From contig JAJDAP010000033.1 of assembly GCA_029261795.1 (NCBI GenBank), forward strand, positions 51,978-115,977: a stretch of DNA of 64,000 nt, in the 5' to 3' direction. The notes beneath the pieces were generated by a model. The model worked only from the letters and a program-made list of their open reading frames with translations, had not been told where the DNA came from and did no database searches. The stretch comes from Deltaproteobacteria bacterium. GTDB taxonomy: Bacteria > Myxococcota_A > UBA9160 > UBA6930. This document shows, piece after piece, positions 50,844 to 59,469 of the stretch; positions within the stretch are counted from its first letter, which is position 1, and each line of letters starts with the position of its first letter. The translations under genes were made by a program, and so were the position numbers.

Positions 50844-52016
50844 TCAGTCGACGTGGTAGATGCTTGCCGCCGTTCCCTCGAGGACCTTGTGGACGACGTC
50901 TTCGTCCACGCCGGCGAGTGCGCGGTCGACGTAGTCGCGCGGCGCGTCGGCCGGTGTGGCCGGCCCCGGCGACATGCTGGTCGGGTGCGGGTAGTCCGTC
51001 TCCCACATGATGTTATTCGGGAAGCGCTCGAGTGCCTGGCGAGCGGATTGCTCCTCGAACCAGAAGCACGCGTAGATCTGGCGTTCGAAGTACTCGCTCG
51101 GCAGCAGGTCGTACTCGGGATGCTCCTTCGCGACCCCGCCGTTGCGCCACTGCCAATCCATCGCCTCGAGCGCGCTGCCAATCCAGCCGACGCCGCTCTC
51201 TACCGACACCAGCTTCAGGTTCGGGAAGCGGTGGCATACGCCGCCGAAAGTGACATCCGCGATCTGCTTCGAGTTGTCGGCGAAGATCGTCGACGAGACC
51301 CGGGCGAAATTCGCCTTGGGGCCGCCGCCCAGTTCGAACTCCGCCGCCATGTCCTCGAAGGAGCCACCGCCGATGTGGAAGCTGATGGAGAGGTCATGGT
51401 CCTGCGCGGCGGCGTAGACCGGGTCCCAGTGCGGATCGAAGAGCGCGGGCTCGCCCCATGCGCGGGGCTGGTTGCAGGCGAGCACGGCCTTGTGGCCCGT
51501 CTTCGCGCAGCGCTCGATCTCGCGGACCCAGGCGTCGACGTCCCAGAACGGGCTCGCCATCACGGGGATCAGCCGCTTCGGATCGGCACTGCACCACTCG
51601 ACCAGGAAGTCGTTGTAGGCCTGCACGCAGCTCAGCATGAGCTCCGGGTCCTTGAGCCCGAGGAACGCACCGGAGCCGAAGCCACCCGCGTTGGGATAGA
51701 CCACCTGGGCGTACACGCCATCGCGGTCCATCAGTTCGAGGCGCGCCTTCGCGTCCCAGGAGGCGGGCGGGCATTCTCCGAACGTCTTGCGGCTCTCGGG
51801 GAAGGTGCCGTCGAAACCGGCAGCCGTCACGAAGCCGGGGCCCATTCCGGCGTTCTCCCCGCCCATGAACCAGACGTCACGCCCATCGACCTTTTCGAGG
51901 TGCGGAACTGCATCTCCCCACTTTGCGGGGAGGCGCGTGGTCCAGAGATCGGGCGGCTCGGTAACGTGGGTATCCGTGTCGATGACACGATGACGGTCGA
52001 AGAATGAACTACTCAC
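50844..52016 (-). CDS. Amidohydrolase-2 family metal-dependent hydrolase
   Basis: 390 residues. VIDTDTHVTEPPDLWTTRLP gives the N-terminal HxE-type metal motif (DTHVTEP) of the ACMSD/amidohydrolase-2 group. Further ligands are seen in ISFHIGGGSF (histidine) and MWETDYPHPTSMSPG (aspartate), with KLVSVESGVGWIGSALEAMD between. These enzymes do decarboxylation or ring-opening hydrolysis; members next to BVMO genes act in steroid or aromatic side-chain breakdown, substrate unknown. 36 bp from the TetR gene upstream. Confidence 0.75.
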   Translation of the reverse strand: MSSSFFDRHRVIDTDTHVTEPPDLWTTRLPAKWGDAVPHLEKVDGRDVWFMGGENAGMGPGFVTAAGFDGTFPESRKTFGECPPASWDAKARLELMDRDGVYAQVVYPNAGGFGSGAFLGLKDPELMLSCVQAYNDFLVEWCSADPKRLIPVMASPFWDVDAWVREIERCAKTGHKAVLACNQPRAWGEPALFDPHWDPVYAAAQDHDLSISFHIGGGSFEDMAAEFELGGGPKANFARVSSTIFADNSKQIADVTFGGVCHRFPNLKLVSVESGVGWIGSALEAMDWQWRNGGVAKEHPEYDLLPSEYFERQIYACFWFEEQSARQALERFPNNIMWETDYPHPTSMSPGPATPADAPRDYVDRALAGVDEDVVHKVLEGTAASIYHVD

Positions 52017-52052
52017 GGGTCTTCCTCTTGGCGGGGCCTCGCGGCCTCGGCG

Positions 52053-52703
52053 TCAGGTGTGGCTCCCTGGCTCTTCCGCATCTCGCTGGGGATGCGTGAG
52101 GAGCCTCTCTAGAAGGAGCGCGGCCACTTCCGACCGCTGGGCGATTGGGTAATCGTCGAAGTGGACCCAGCCGAGCATCAGCGACGTGAAGGTCCCGAGC
52201 ACGATCTCGGTCAACCCGTCGAGCTCGTCTTCGCGCACGTCGCCGCGCGCGACGCCGGCCTCGAAGAAGCCCCGAAAGATCGTGTGCAGGCGGCGGTCCT
52301 GGTCTGCTGGTGATTCCTGATGGCCTAACGTCACCATGTGCCCGACCAGGTCGCGTTGCCCTGGGCCGAACTCCCGCGCGCTGCGCGTGAGCACTTCGAA
52401 CAGCGGGGCGAGCTTCTCGCTGGTCTGCCCAGGTGTCTTCGCGGCTTCCTCCACACGCTGGGCCAGCGTCCGCAGTGATTCGTCGACGATCGCTCGCAGC
52501 AGATCGAGCTTGCTCGGGAAGTGATTGAAGAACGTTCCGTAGGCGACGTCGGCCGCCTCGCAGATCTCGGCCACCGTCGTTTCCTCGAAGCCCGTCTCGC
52601 GGAAGCGGCCAAGCGCGGCATCGAGGATGCGGCCCCGCATCTCCAGGCGGCGCCGCTCGCGCCGGGGAGACTGCGCCGGGTGGGTAGGCGGTGCTTGGCT
52701 CAT
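52053..52703 (-). CDS. TetR-family regulator of the BVMO/amidohydrolase operon
   Basis: 216 residues. HTH: RILDAALGRFRETGFEETTV then AEICEAADVAYGTFFNHFPS KLDLLRA, a standard TetR N terminus, with a helical effector domain. First gene of a leftward operon with the amidohydrolase and flavoprotein. An A/T-rich inverted repeat lies 11 bp ahead of its start (52714-52727), a likely autoregulatory operator. Confidence 0.8.
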   Translation of the reverse strand: MSQAPPTHPAQSPRRERRRLEMRGRILDAALGRFRETGFEETTVAEICEAADVAYGTFFNHFPSKLDLLRAIVDESLRTLAQRVEEAAKTPGQTSEKLAPLFEVLTRSAREFGPGQRDLVGHMVTLGHQESPADQDRRLHTIFRGFFEAGVARGDVREDELDGLTEIVLGTFTSLMLGWVHFDDYPIAQRSEVAALLLERLLTHPQRDAEEPGSHT

Positions 52704-52713
52704 CGAGAACGAA

Positions 52714-52727
52714 TATACTGGAGTATA
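52714..52727. promoter_or_regulatory. TATACT-GG-AGTATA operator
   Basis: Perfect 6-bp arms with a two-base spacer, in a locally A/T-rich stretch between the TetR start (52703) and the convergent end of the porin gene. Position directly at the leftward promoter indicates repression of the TetR/amidohydrolase/flavoprotein operon. Confidence 0.5.
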
Positions 52728-52794
52728 GAATTAAATTACAAGTTCATTCTTGATATGAAATTCAGGACGCGGGCCGGCAAGGAGTTCCCAAGGA

Positions 52795-54069
52795 TCAGAA
52801 TGAAGTGTCGAGTTGGAGACTGAGCCGCGTGCGGTCGGCGCGCCCGCCCCGGCGACCCTCGAATCTCGCCGCCTTGATCAGCAGGCGGGTCCGCTTGGTC
52901 AGCGGCCTACCGAGAGTCGCGTCCCATTCGTGCCCAAAGCTGTCGCCGCCGTCATCCATCCAGAATTGGTGATAGACGAGCCGGGCCTTCAGACCCCACG
53001 GAAGCCCGGGCGAAACGTAGAGGTAGAGGTCGCGAAGCCCGGCTGCGCCTCCGTTGTCGAGGAAGGCGTCTGCCCAGCCGTTGAACTTGTGCGCCGTCGC
53101 CAGCGGCGTCACGAAACGGGCGCGGCCGTGGTCGCTGCCTAGCGTCTCCCAACCGATGCCGACCGTGCCGAACTCCCGGCGAGTGATCCCCACGTCGGCT
53201 GCCAGGTAGAACGCATCGTAGGAGACGGGGTTGCGGTGGGCGTCGGTCTGCCAGGCGAACGAAGCGCTCCAGGGGACCGACCAGTCAGCGTCGAGTTCCT
53301 CCCGGCCGCTGAGCCGCGTACCGAATGTGCTGGAGGAAGCGCCCGGTGCGTTTCCGAAGTCCAGCAAGTATGCGAAGGCTGTCAGCTTCGCATGCGGCAA
53401 CCCACCCCATGAGACGTTCACGAGATGGGAACTCGAGTCGAAGTCACGGGTCGGGCCGGTTCCCTTGTCGCCGAAGATCCGGTGGACGTCCCAGACGAAT
53501 GCATAGGTCACCATCAGATCTTCCACGCCGAGGGAGCTCGTCAGCTGAATGGCATCGAAGACCTGGTCGTTCTGTCGCCAGCCCACGTCCCCGACGAGGC
53601 GAGCGTCGTCGAGCACGATCCGCTGGCGCCCGCCCACGATCTTCGTGTCCGCTACCGGCAGGTCGTACGACAGGTAGAGCTGGTTGAGGTCGGCGTCTTC
53701 GGGGTCCGCTACCGCCGCCTTCCCGTTCGGCTTCGAGACCACGTCGAAATAGGCGTCGTCATCGAGCGCCACGATCCCTTCGATCTCGGCGAAACCCTGG
53801 AGTCCCTGCCATTTCTTCGTTCGGAAGCCGAGCCGGCCGCGCAGGGTCACCGCGTGCGCTTCCTCCAAGCCGTCGATGTCCGCGAATTCGTAGCGGAGCC
53901 GGGCTGCGAGGGAGAACGTACCGAGTGGGGTTTCCGTGAACCCGGGGCTGGTTTCCGGCGGGTCCTGGGCCGGAACACGCTCGGCACCAGCGGCGCCGGC
54001 CGCGAGCGCACACCCGGCGATCAGGAGCGCGGCTCGCAGGCCGCGACGGTGTCGCGTGAAGGTCGTCAT
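52795..54069 (-). CDS. Alginate-export-like outer-membrane porin
   Basis: 424 residues with signal peptide (RGLRAALLIAGCALAAGAAG). A beta-barrel of about 18 strands: FSLAARLRYEFADIDGLEEA, LRGRLGFRTKKWQGLQGFAE, LNQLYLSYDLPVADTKIVGG, KFNGWADAFLDNGGAAGLRD, and a terminal TRLSLQLDTSF ending in phenylalanine. The RYEFADID...GRLGF...GGRQRIVLDD layout is that of alginate-export/OprE-like porins. It lies directly downstream of the cytochrome b gene in the same direction, and may admit the electron acceptor for the Nap-like system. Confidence 0.7.
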   Translation of the reverse strand: MTTFTRHRRGLRAALLIAGCALAAGAAGAERVPAQDPPETSPGFTETPLGTFSLAARLRYEFADIDGLEEAHAVTLRGRLGFRTKKWQGLQGFAEIEGIVALDDDAYFDVVSKPNGKAAVADPEDADLNQLYLSYDLPVADTKIVGGRQRIVLDDARLVGDVGWRQNDQVFDAIQLTSSLGVEDLMVTYAFVWDVHRIFGDKGTGPTRDFDSSSHLVNVSWGGLPHAKLTAFAYLLDFGNAPGASSSTFGTRLSGREELDADWSVPWSASFAWQTDAHRNPVSYDAFYLAADVGITRREFGTVGIGWETLGSDHGRARFVTPLATAHKFNGWADAFLDNGGAAGLRDLYLYVSPGLPWGLKARLVYHQFWMDDGGDSFGHEWDATLGRPLTKRTRLLIKAARFEGRRGGRADRTRLSLQLDTSF

Positions 54070-54107
54070 GTCCGAAGCTGAAGCAAGCTCCGTACCAGGA
54101 CGGCGTG

Positions 54108-54728
54108 TCAGTCCTTCGGATCGGAGGTCTCGCGCACGCCCGTGATCATCTCGCGGAACAGCGCAAAGAATGTCTCGCCGGTCGTCGCGAGGTAGACGTG
54201 GACGACCACGAAGAGCGTGAGGAGATAACCCACGCTCAGATGAAGGATCGCCATGGGCCAGAGCCCTGGCCTTCCCAGCGCGTGCTCGGGTGCCAGGATC
54301 GGGAACAGGAGCAGCACGCCGGAAACGATCGAGAAGGGCATCAGCACGAAGAGCACGAACGCATAGACCAGTTGCTGGGCACTGTTATTCCGGAGCCCGG
54401 GCGAGAGCGGCGGCGCGTCTCCTCGAAACATTCCGAAGGCGTAGTAGCGCGCCTGCAGGACCGCGGAGTGGATGATGTGCAGATCCGCGGGGACGTAGTG
54501 GGCGAGGTGGCCCGAGACCGCACTCCGGATCACGAAGAACAGCCAGAGAAGAGCGGCGCCGATGCCGCAGGCGTTGTGCCCCATCACGGCGATCCGAAAT
54601 GGCACCATGGGCCATTCCGACCCGGCGTAGTGCATCGACACACCGGTCGCGATCAACCCCATGAACAGCAGCGCCAGGGCGCCGTGCCAGACCCGTAGCC
54701 AGAGCGGATTCACGACCTCACGCGTCAT
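54108..54728 (-). CDS. Membrane cytochrome b (FdnI/PhsC-like)
   Basis: 206 residues, four membrane helices: RVWHGALALLFMGLIATGVS, MGHNACGIGAALLWLFFVIR, VYAFVLFVLMPFSIVSGVLL and ILHLSVGYLLTLFVVVHVYL. Histidines in WHGAL, MGHNAC, LHLSVGY and VVHVY are the axial ligands for two b-type haems, as in formate dehydrogenase gamma and thiosulfate reductase cytochrome b. It would oxidise menaquinol or quinol. It overlaps the end of the heptahaem cytochrome gene by 11 bp, so the two form a quinol-to-multihaem module that may stand in for NapC. Confidence 0.75.
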   Translation of the reverse strand: MTREVVNPLWLRVWHGALALLFMGLIATGVSMHYAGSEWPMVPFRIAVMGHNACGIGAALLWLFFVIRSAVSGHLAHYVPADLHIIHSAVLQARYYAFGMFRGDAPPLSPGLRNNSAQQLVYAFVLFVLMPFSIVSGVLLLFPILAPEHALGRPGLWPMAILHLSVGYLLTLFVVVHVYLATTGETFFALFREMITGVRETSDPKD

Positions 54729-55719
54729 CGGGCCCCCGCTCGTCGGAACTGCGCTGACGACGGCTTCGCTGCCACGGGATGACGCGGGCAATGGCGTGCA
54801 TGGCGATCGCCCCCAGCAGGATGGCGAAGAGGATCTGGCTCAGCCGTTCGAGCCGCGGACTGCGGGTGGAACCGATCACGTAGGCATCTTCGCCCGGGTT
54901 GGTCTGCTGGCCCGGTCGCTGGGCGCCGTAGACGGCGTCGAGCAGCCGCGACGTCGGGGTGTGGCACTGCCCGCAATCGTCGACCGACTGCTCCTTCGGC
55001 TTGATGTCATGGAACGTCGCACTCCCCGCCGCGGTGTGGCAGGCCACACACTTGATCTTGCGCAGATGGTTCGCCGGGTTCGGGAAGTGTCCGTGAAAGG
55101 GCTCGGCGTCCGGCTGCACGAAGGAACCGGCAGCCCTTGGAACTCTACCGTGGCAACGCAGACAGACGGCGTTGCTTTGCTCGATCCGCTTCAACGCGTC
55201 CGCCGAATCGTTGATCGGCCGGAAGTCATGCGGGTCGTGGCAGCTGTGGCAATCCAGCGGGCCGTCATCCGTGGCGCCATGCACGCTGCCACGCAGATCC
55301 GTCTTGCGCTCGTCGAGGTGGAAGGATTCCAGGGCTCGATCCTTGTCGTGGCAGACCACGCAGAGATAGATCGGGTAGTGACCGGCTCCGGTGTGGGGGA
55401 TCTTGTCGTAGCCCCACTCATGGCAGGTCCGACACGGGAGTTCTCCGTGGGAGGATCCCAGGTAGGCGGCGCTGTCGATCGAGAGTTCCAGGGCGTTCCC
55501 GCTGACCGGGTCGTGGATCCGCCAATCGGGAAGTCCGTGGCAATGCTGGCAGGCACGGGTTTCCGAGTCCGCAAGCTCCGCGCCGTCCGCCGGCCAGGCG
55601 ATGACGGCGGCCGCAAGGCCGAGCACGGCCAGAATTGTACGAGACCATACGGAATCGGGCCGTCGATCGTGCCCGATTATCTGTACCAATATGACCCATT
55701 CTGTCCAACAATGGGGCAT
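54718..55719 (-). CDS. Heptahaem cytochrome c with C-terminal membrane anchor
   Basis: 333 residues with seven CxxCH motifs: CQHCH, CRTCH, CVVCH, CHSCH, CLRCH, CVACH and CGQCH. An N-terminal signal (RTILAVLGLAAAVIAWPADG) and a C-terminal membrane helix (LSQILFAILLGAIAMHAIAR) place the haem domain in the periplasm. The ATG at 55719 gives 26 residues before the signal and lies inside an inverted repeat (55691-55719); a TTG near 55686 is a possible alternative start. Partner of the cytochrome b encoded 11 bp inside its end; together they could feed electrons to the NapA-like enzyme. Confidence 0.75.
   Translation of the reverse strand: MPHCWTEWVILVQIIGHDRRPDSVWSRTILAVLGLAAAVIAWPADGAELADSETRACQHCHGLPDWRIHDPVSGNALELSIDSAAYLGSSHGELPCRTCHEWGYDKIPHTGAGHYPIYLCVVCHDKDRALESFHLDERKTDLRGSVHGATDDGPLDCHSCHDPHDFRPINDSADALKRIEQSNAVCLRCHGRVPRAAGSFVQPDAEPFHGHFPNPANHLRKIKCVACHTAAGSATFHDIKPKEQSVDDCGQCHTPTSRLLDAVYGAQRPGQQTNPGEDAYVIGSTRSPRLERLSQILFAILLGAIAMHAIARVIPWQRSRRQRSSDERGPDDA
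55691..55719. promoter_or_regulatory. Imperfect inverted repeat at the heptahaem gene start
   Basis: ATGACCCATT (55691-55700) and AATGGGGCAT (55710-55719) pair in nine of ten positions around a nine-base loop. It includes the annotated ATG, so it is either an operator or a hairpin controlling translation of the leftward cytochrome module. Confidence 0.4.
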
Positions 55720-55887
55720 TTATGGCCTGACACGACTTGGCCTCCGGGGCCCGGGAACCCGCGGACGGCTCGTTCGAGCGCTACCCGGTGCCCGCCAGAG
55801 ACGGTGTCGCGCCCGCCGCTGGGGCCATACGGACGGCTCGCGATCGATGATTGGGAAGGGACCGAATTCACTGGGCTTTGCATCCAC

Positions 55888-55904
55888 TTGGCACGATCAG
55901 TGCA
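55888..55904 (+). promoter_or_regulatory. Sigma-54 (RpoN) -24/-12 promoter
   Basis: TTGGCACGATCAGTGCA matches the consensus TTGGCACG-N4-TTGCA in all but one base, with GG and GC at the required spacing. It points rightward and would start transcription near 55915, just before the dihaem cytochrome gene of the Nap-like operon. An enhancer-binding activator would be needed; none is encoded in the window. Confidence 0.7.
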
Positions 55905-55934
55905 GAAATCACGCCACAGGGAGTTCGACAAGCA

Positions 55935-56642
55935 TTGATCACGATACACCGACGGATGGTTCGCCTCTTCACACCCCTACTGGCTGTGCCCATGGTGCTA
56001 CTGGCCGGAGGCGTCGTCGAGGCAGATCCAGCGCCTTCCGAAGCTTCGACGGCGAAGATGCGCTGGGTAGTTGGTTCAGCCGAGAACGTCGCGCTGGGCA
56101 AGGCGAGTTTCGGCACCTGCATGGGCTGCCACAACATCAACGCCACGGGACGCATCGGAATCGGCCCCCGCATCGCCAGCGAGAGTTATCTCGCAGCGGC
56201 CAGCGACGACTTTCTGATCGAGACGATCCGCGACGGTCGCGCGGGAACGACCATGGTGCCCTGGGGCGCCGTCTTCGGCGAAGCGGAGATCCAGGGCGTG
56301 GTCGCCTACCTGAGATCCCTCCACCCCGTCGAGCCCGTGGTGCTCGACGAAAGCGAACTTCGGGGAGATCCGGACAAGGGTGCGATCGTCTTCCGGAACA
56401 TCTGTTCGGGGTGTCATGGACGCTCGGGCGCCGGGTATCAGGAGACAGCGAACGGCACCGGTATCGGACGCAAGGCGTTCCTCGATGCCGCCAGCAATGG
56501 CTTCCTCCGTTTCATCGTGAGCGAGGGCAAGAGCCAGACGAAGATGCGCGGCTTTGCCGCGAAGAACATCACCGCGGTTGCAAATCTCACAGAACAGCAG
56601 ATCGAAGACACGATCGCCTACCTGCGTGCCAATGCCTGGTAG
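55935..56642 (+). CDS. Dihaem class I cytochrome c
   Basis: 235 residues from TTG 55935 (AGGGAG eleven bases upstream); ATG 55956 is the alternative and leaves the signal peptide (LLAVPMVLLAGGVVEAD) intact. Two domains: LGKASFGTCMGCHNINATGR (CMGCH) with a methionine in TTMVPWGAVFGEAEIQGVVA, and GAIVFRNICSGCHGRSGAGY (CSGCH) with KMRGFAAKNITAV. First gene of the rightward operon under the sigma-54 promoter. It may take the place of NapB as electron donor to the NapA-like enzyme; it has no NapB motif. Confidence 0.7.
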   Translation: MITIHRRMVRLFTPLLAVPMVLLAGGVVEADPAPSEASTAKMRWVVGSAENVALGKASFGTCMGCHNINATGRIGIGPRIASESYLAAASDDFLIETIRDGRAGTTMVPWGAVFGEAEIQGVVAYLRSLHPVEPVVLDESELRGDPDKGAIVFRNICSGCHGRSGAGYQETANGTGIGRKAFLDAASNGFLRFIVSEGKSQTKMRGFAAKNITAVANLTEQQIEDTIAYLRANAW

Positions 56643-56688
56643 AGGGTCCCAGATCCGCAGCGCGAAAATCTCGTCGAGGGGAAAAGAA

Positions 56689-59445
56689 ATGTCGGAAGCC
56701 AAGAGCAACGAGTCGGCCCAGTACGGGCGCAAGGAACTGGAAGTCCTGTCCGAACCGCCGGCCGAGCCGGAAGCCAGTGGTTTCCGCCGCCGCACCTTCC
56801 TGAAAGGCGTCGTCACTGCGGCAGCGGGAGGCGCCGTCGCCTGTGGAAGCGAGAGCGAGGAGATCGTCGCCCCGGAGCCGCCGGCCGCCGAAGCGGCAGG
56901 CGCGCCATCGGCAGACGGAACGCCGGCGCCCCCGATCAAGGACGTCCCCAACAACATCCTGGCCCAGTGCCCATATTGCGGCGTGGGCTGTGGAACCCTG
57001 ATCCAGACGGAGAAGGGTCGCATCGTCGGCATGAAGCCGGATCCGAAGCATCCGACGAACGCGGGGCTCCAGTGCATCAAGGGGCTCACCTCGGCCGAGG
57101 CCATCTACGTCGATCGCCTGACCGTCCCCCTCGTGCGCAAGGACATGACCGACATCATTACCGGCCACGCCAGTGCCACCAAGGGTCGTTTCGACGAGTC
57201 GGTGTTCCGCGAGGCGACCTGGGAGGAGGCCGAGCAGATCGTCGTCGACCAGACGGTTGCGAGCATCGAGAAGTACGGCGGCAACTCGGTCGGCCTGTAT
57301 GGCTCCGGCCAGCTGCCGGTCGAGGGCCAGTATCTCGAGAACTTGTTCATGAAGGGCGTGATCGGCTCGAACACGATCGAGGCGAACGCGCGGATGTGCA
57401 TGACCTCGGCCGTCACCGGCTACTTCAAGAGCCTCGGCAGTGACACGCCGCCGACGTCCTACGAGGACATCGAGCTCGCGGACATGGTGACCAATTGGGG
57501 ACACAATGCGCGCGGTTCGCACCCGATCGTGTTCTGGCGCATCGCGGACCACAAGTCCAAGACCGGGATCCCGACGCTGGTCGTGGATCCGCGTCGCACG
57601 GGAACGGTGCAGGGCTACGAGCAGGTGAACGCGGACAACTCGTACCACTTCTCGACGATCAACGGCGACATCGCGATCCACAACGCGATCGCCCACGTGC
57701 TCCTGACGAAGCACGACGATGCCGTCGCATGGGACCTGCTGAAGGAGCACACGACCGGATGGCAGACCTACGTGAAGGCCTGCAAGGAACGCTATTCGCC
57801 GGAGCAGGTCGAGCACATCACGATGATCGACCCGAAGTACCTGCGCGAAGTGGCCGCGGTCTGGGCCGAGGCCTCGAAGAAGGGCCGTGAACGCGGTACT
57901 GGCGGCGTGCTCTCGTTCTGGGGCATCGGCTACAACCAGCATCTCCACGGCCAGAACAACACGGTGAGCCTGATCAACCTGATGGCGCTCTCGGGCAACA
58001 TCGGGCGCCCGGGCTGCGGACCCTTCTCCATGACGGGCCAGCCCAACGCGATGGGCGAACGTCTCACCGGAGGCCTCACCGGCCGTCTCCCCTTCAACCA
58101 GGGGCTGGGCAACGAAACCTGGCGCAACCACATCGCCGACATGTGGAACATCCCGCGCGCTCGGCTGGAGGCGGTGAAGAGCCTTCAGAACACGGGCTAC
58201 GCGGTGGGGATGATGGAGCGCGCGCTAAAGGGCGAGGTGAAGGCCATGTTCCTCATCTACGCCACGCACATCGACCTGCCGGACCTGAACACGCTGGTCA
58301 GGCCGGCGCTCTCGAAGACCTTCAACGTCGTCCAGGAGATCTATCGCCACGCACCCAACAATTTGTACGCGGACGTGATCCTGCCCGCGGCGACCTGGGG
58401 CGAGTGGGTCGGAGGTACCTACATCCAGTCCGAACGTCGTGTCTACGTCACCGACGGCACTGCGAACCCGATCGAGGGGACGCGGCCGGACATGGACATG
58501 GTGATCGACAAGGGGAAGATGATTGCGGATCGCCTCGGCCTCGATGGCGACAAGATCTTCCCCTACAAGCGCAAGGAGAACGGCTTCTACGATCCGGAGG
58601 AAGTGTTCCGCGACCTCGTGCGCGCCTCCAAGGGCTCCGACGCCGACCTCTCCGGGTTGCTCGAGGTCGAAGAGAAGGATGGCGTTGGCCTCTACGACCA
58701 GATCCGGAACCACCGCGGCATCCAGTGGCCGGCACCGAACTACGAGATCGCCAAGGCGGGTGGCACGAAGCGTCGCTACCTGGGGCAGGAGGGTTGGGAG
58801 GACAAGCCCTACGGCGAGTTCCGCACCGACGATGGCAAGCTCCACATCCACCTGTGCGAGCAGAACTACGAAGGGCGCGAAGCCATCAACGCCGAGCTAT
58901 CCAGGGCCGGAACCGAGGAGGGCTACTACCTGATCGACCACATGGACGTGCTGGAGGCAGCGCGCGACAAGGGTCTCACACCCGAGCTCCCTGACGAAGC
59001 GTTCCGCGGCACGGCGGCGGCCGAGATTCCCAAGGACAAGTATCCCTACTGGATCGGCCTCGGCGTCGTCTACGAGCACTTCCATACCTCGAAGACGATT
59101 CGGGCCGGCACCACCCGACAACTGGTTCCGGAAATGTACGTAGAGATGCACCCGGAGGACGCGGCGGATCTCGGCGTGGCCGACGGGGAATGGGTCCGCA
59201 TCGTGACGCGCCGAGGGTTCTACGAAGCGCGCGCCTCGATCGGGCTCGATTCCGTGGTGCGTCCGGCGCGGAACACCGTGCCGCGCGGCTACATGTTCAG
59301 CCCCTGGAACCTGTCGGTGGCCGATTCGGCGGATCCTGCGAAGAATCGCTGGCTCGTGAACGGCGTGAGCCATCGCGCCTTCGACCCGGTGAGCGGGCAG
59401 GCGGACTTCAAGAAGCTCGCTGGACGCATCGAGAAGATCTCGTAG
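56689..59445 (+). CDS. napA: NapA-family periplasmic molybdoenzyme
   Basis: 918 residues. Tat signal GFRRRTFLKGVVTAAAGG followed by a cysteine (AVACGSE) that could be lipidated. [4Fe-4S] ligands C94-x2-C97-x3-C101 (CPYCGVGCG) and C129 (LQCIKG). The molybdenum-ligand cysteine is C237 in NARMCMTSAV, as in NapA. Other NapA-like blocks: GSGQLPVEGQYLENLFMKG, GYNQHLHGQNNTV, GNIGRPGCGPFSMTGQPNAM, and the end DPVSGQADFKKLAGRIEKIS. About 90 residues longer than typical NapA, with inserts after residue 600. Nitrate is the default substrate; another oxyanion is possible because napB/napC are missing. ATG 56689 follows GAGGGG. Confidence 0.75.
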   Translation: MSEAKSNESAQYGRKELEVLSEPPAEPEASGFRRRTFLKGVVTAAAGGAVACGSESEEIVAPEPPAAEAAGAPSADGTPAPPIKDVPNNILAQCPYCGVGCGTLIQTEKGRIVGMKPDPKHPTNAGLQCIKGLTSAEAIYVDRLTVPLVRKDMTDIITGHASATKGRFDESVFREATWEEAEQIVVDQTVASIEKYGGNSVGLYGSGQLPVEGQYLENLFMKGVIGSNTIEANARMCMTSAVTGYFKSLGSDTPPTSYEDIELADMVTNWGHNARGSHPIVFWRIADHKSKTGIPTLVVDPRRTGTVQGYEQVNADNSYHFSTINGDIAIHNAIAHVLLTKHDDAVAWDLLKEHTTGWQTYVKACKERYSPEQVEHITMIDPKYLREVAAVWAEASKKGRERGTGGVLSFWGIGYNQHLHGQNNTVSLINLMALSGNIGRPGCGPFSMTGQPNAMGERLTGGLTGRLPFNQGLGNETWRNHIADMWNIPRARLEAVKSLQNTGYAVGMMERALKGEVKAMFLIYATHIDLPDLNTLVRPALSKTFNVVQEIYRHAPNNLYADVILPAATWGEWVGGTYIQSERRVYVTDGTANPIEGTRPDMDMVIDKGKMIADRLGLDGDKIFPYKRKENGFYDPEEVFRDLVRASKGSDADLSGLLEVEEKDGVGLYDQIRNHRGIQWPAPNYEIAKAGGTKRRYLGQEGWEDKPYGEFRTDDGKLHIHLCEQNYEGREAINAELSRAGTEEGYYLIDHMDVLEAARDKGLTPELPDEAFRGTAAAEIPKDKYPYWIGLGVVYEHFHTSKTIRAGTTRQLVPEMYVEMHPEDAADLGVADGEWVRIVTRRGFYEARASIGLDSVVRPARNTVPRGYMFSPWNLSVADSADPAKNRWLVNGVSHRAFDPVSGQADFKKLAGRIEKIS

Positions 59446-59469
59446 GCGGCAGGTCGGGGTAGATCGAAA

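Noticed and set aside
56689..59445. Formate dehydrogenase or assimilatory nitrate reductase
   Set aside because: Tat signal, NapA-type C-terminal sequence, cysteine Mo ligand and NapF/G/H-like neighbours point to a periplasmic Nap-type enzyme instead.
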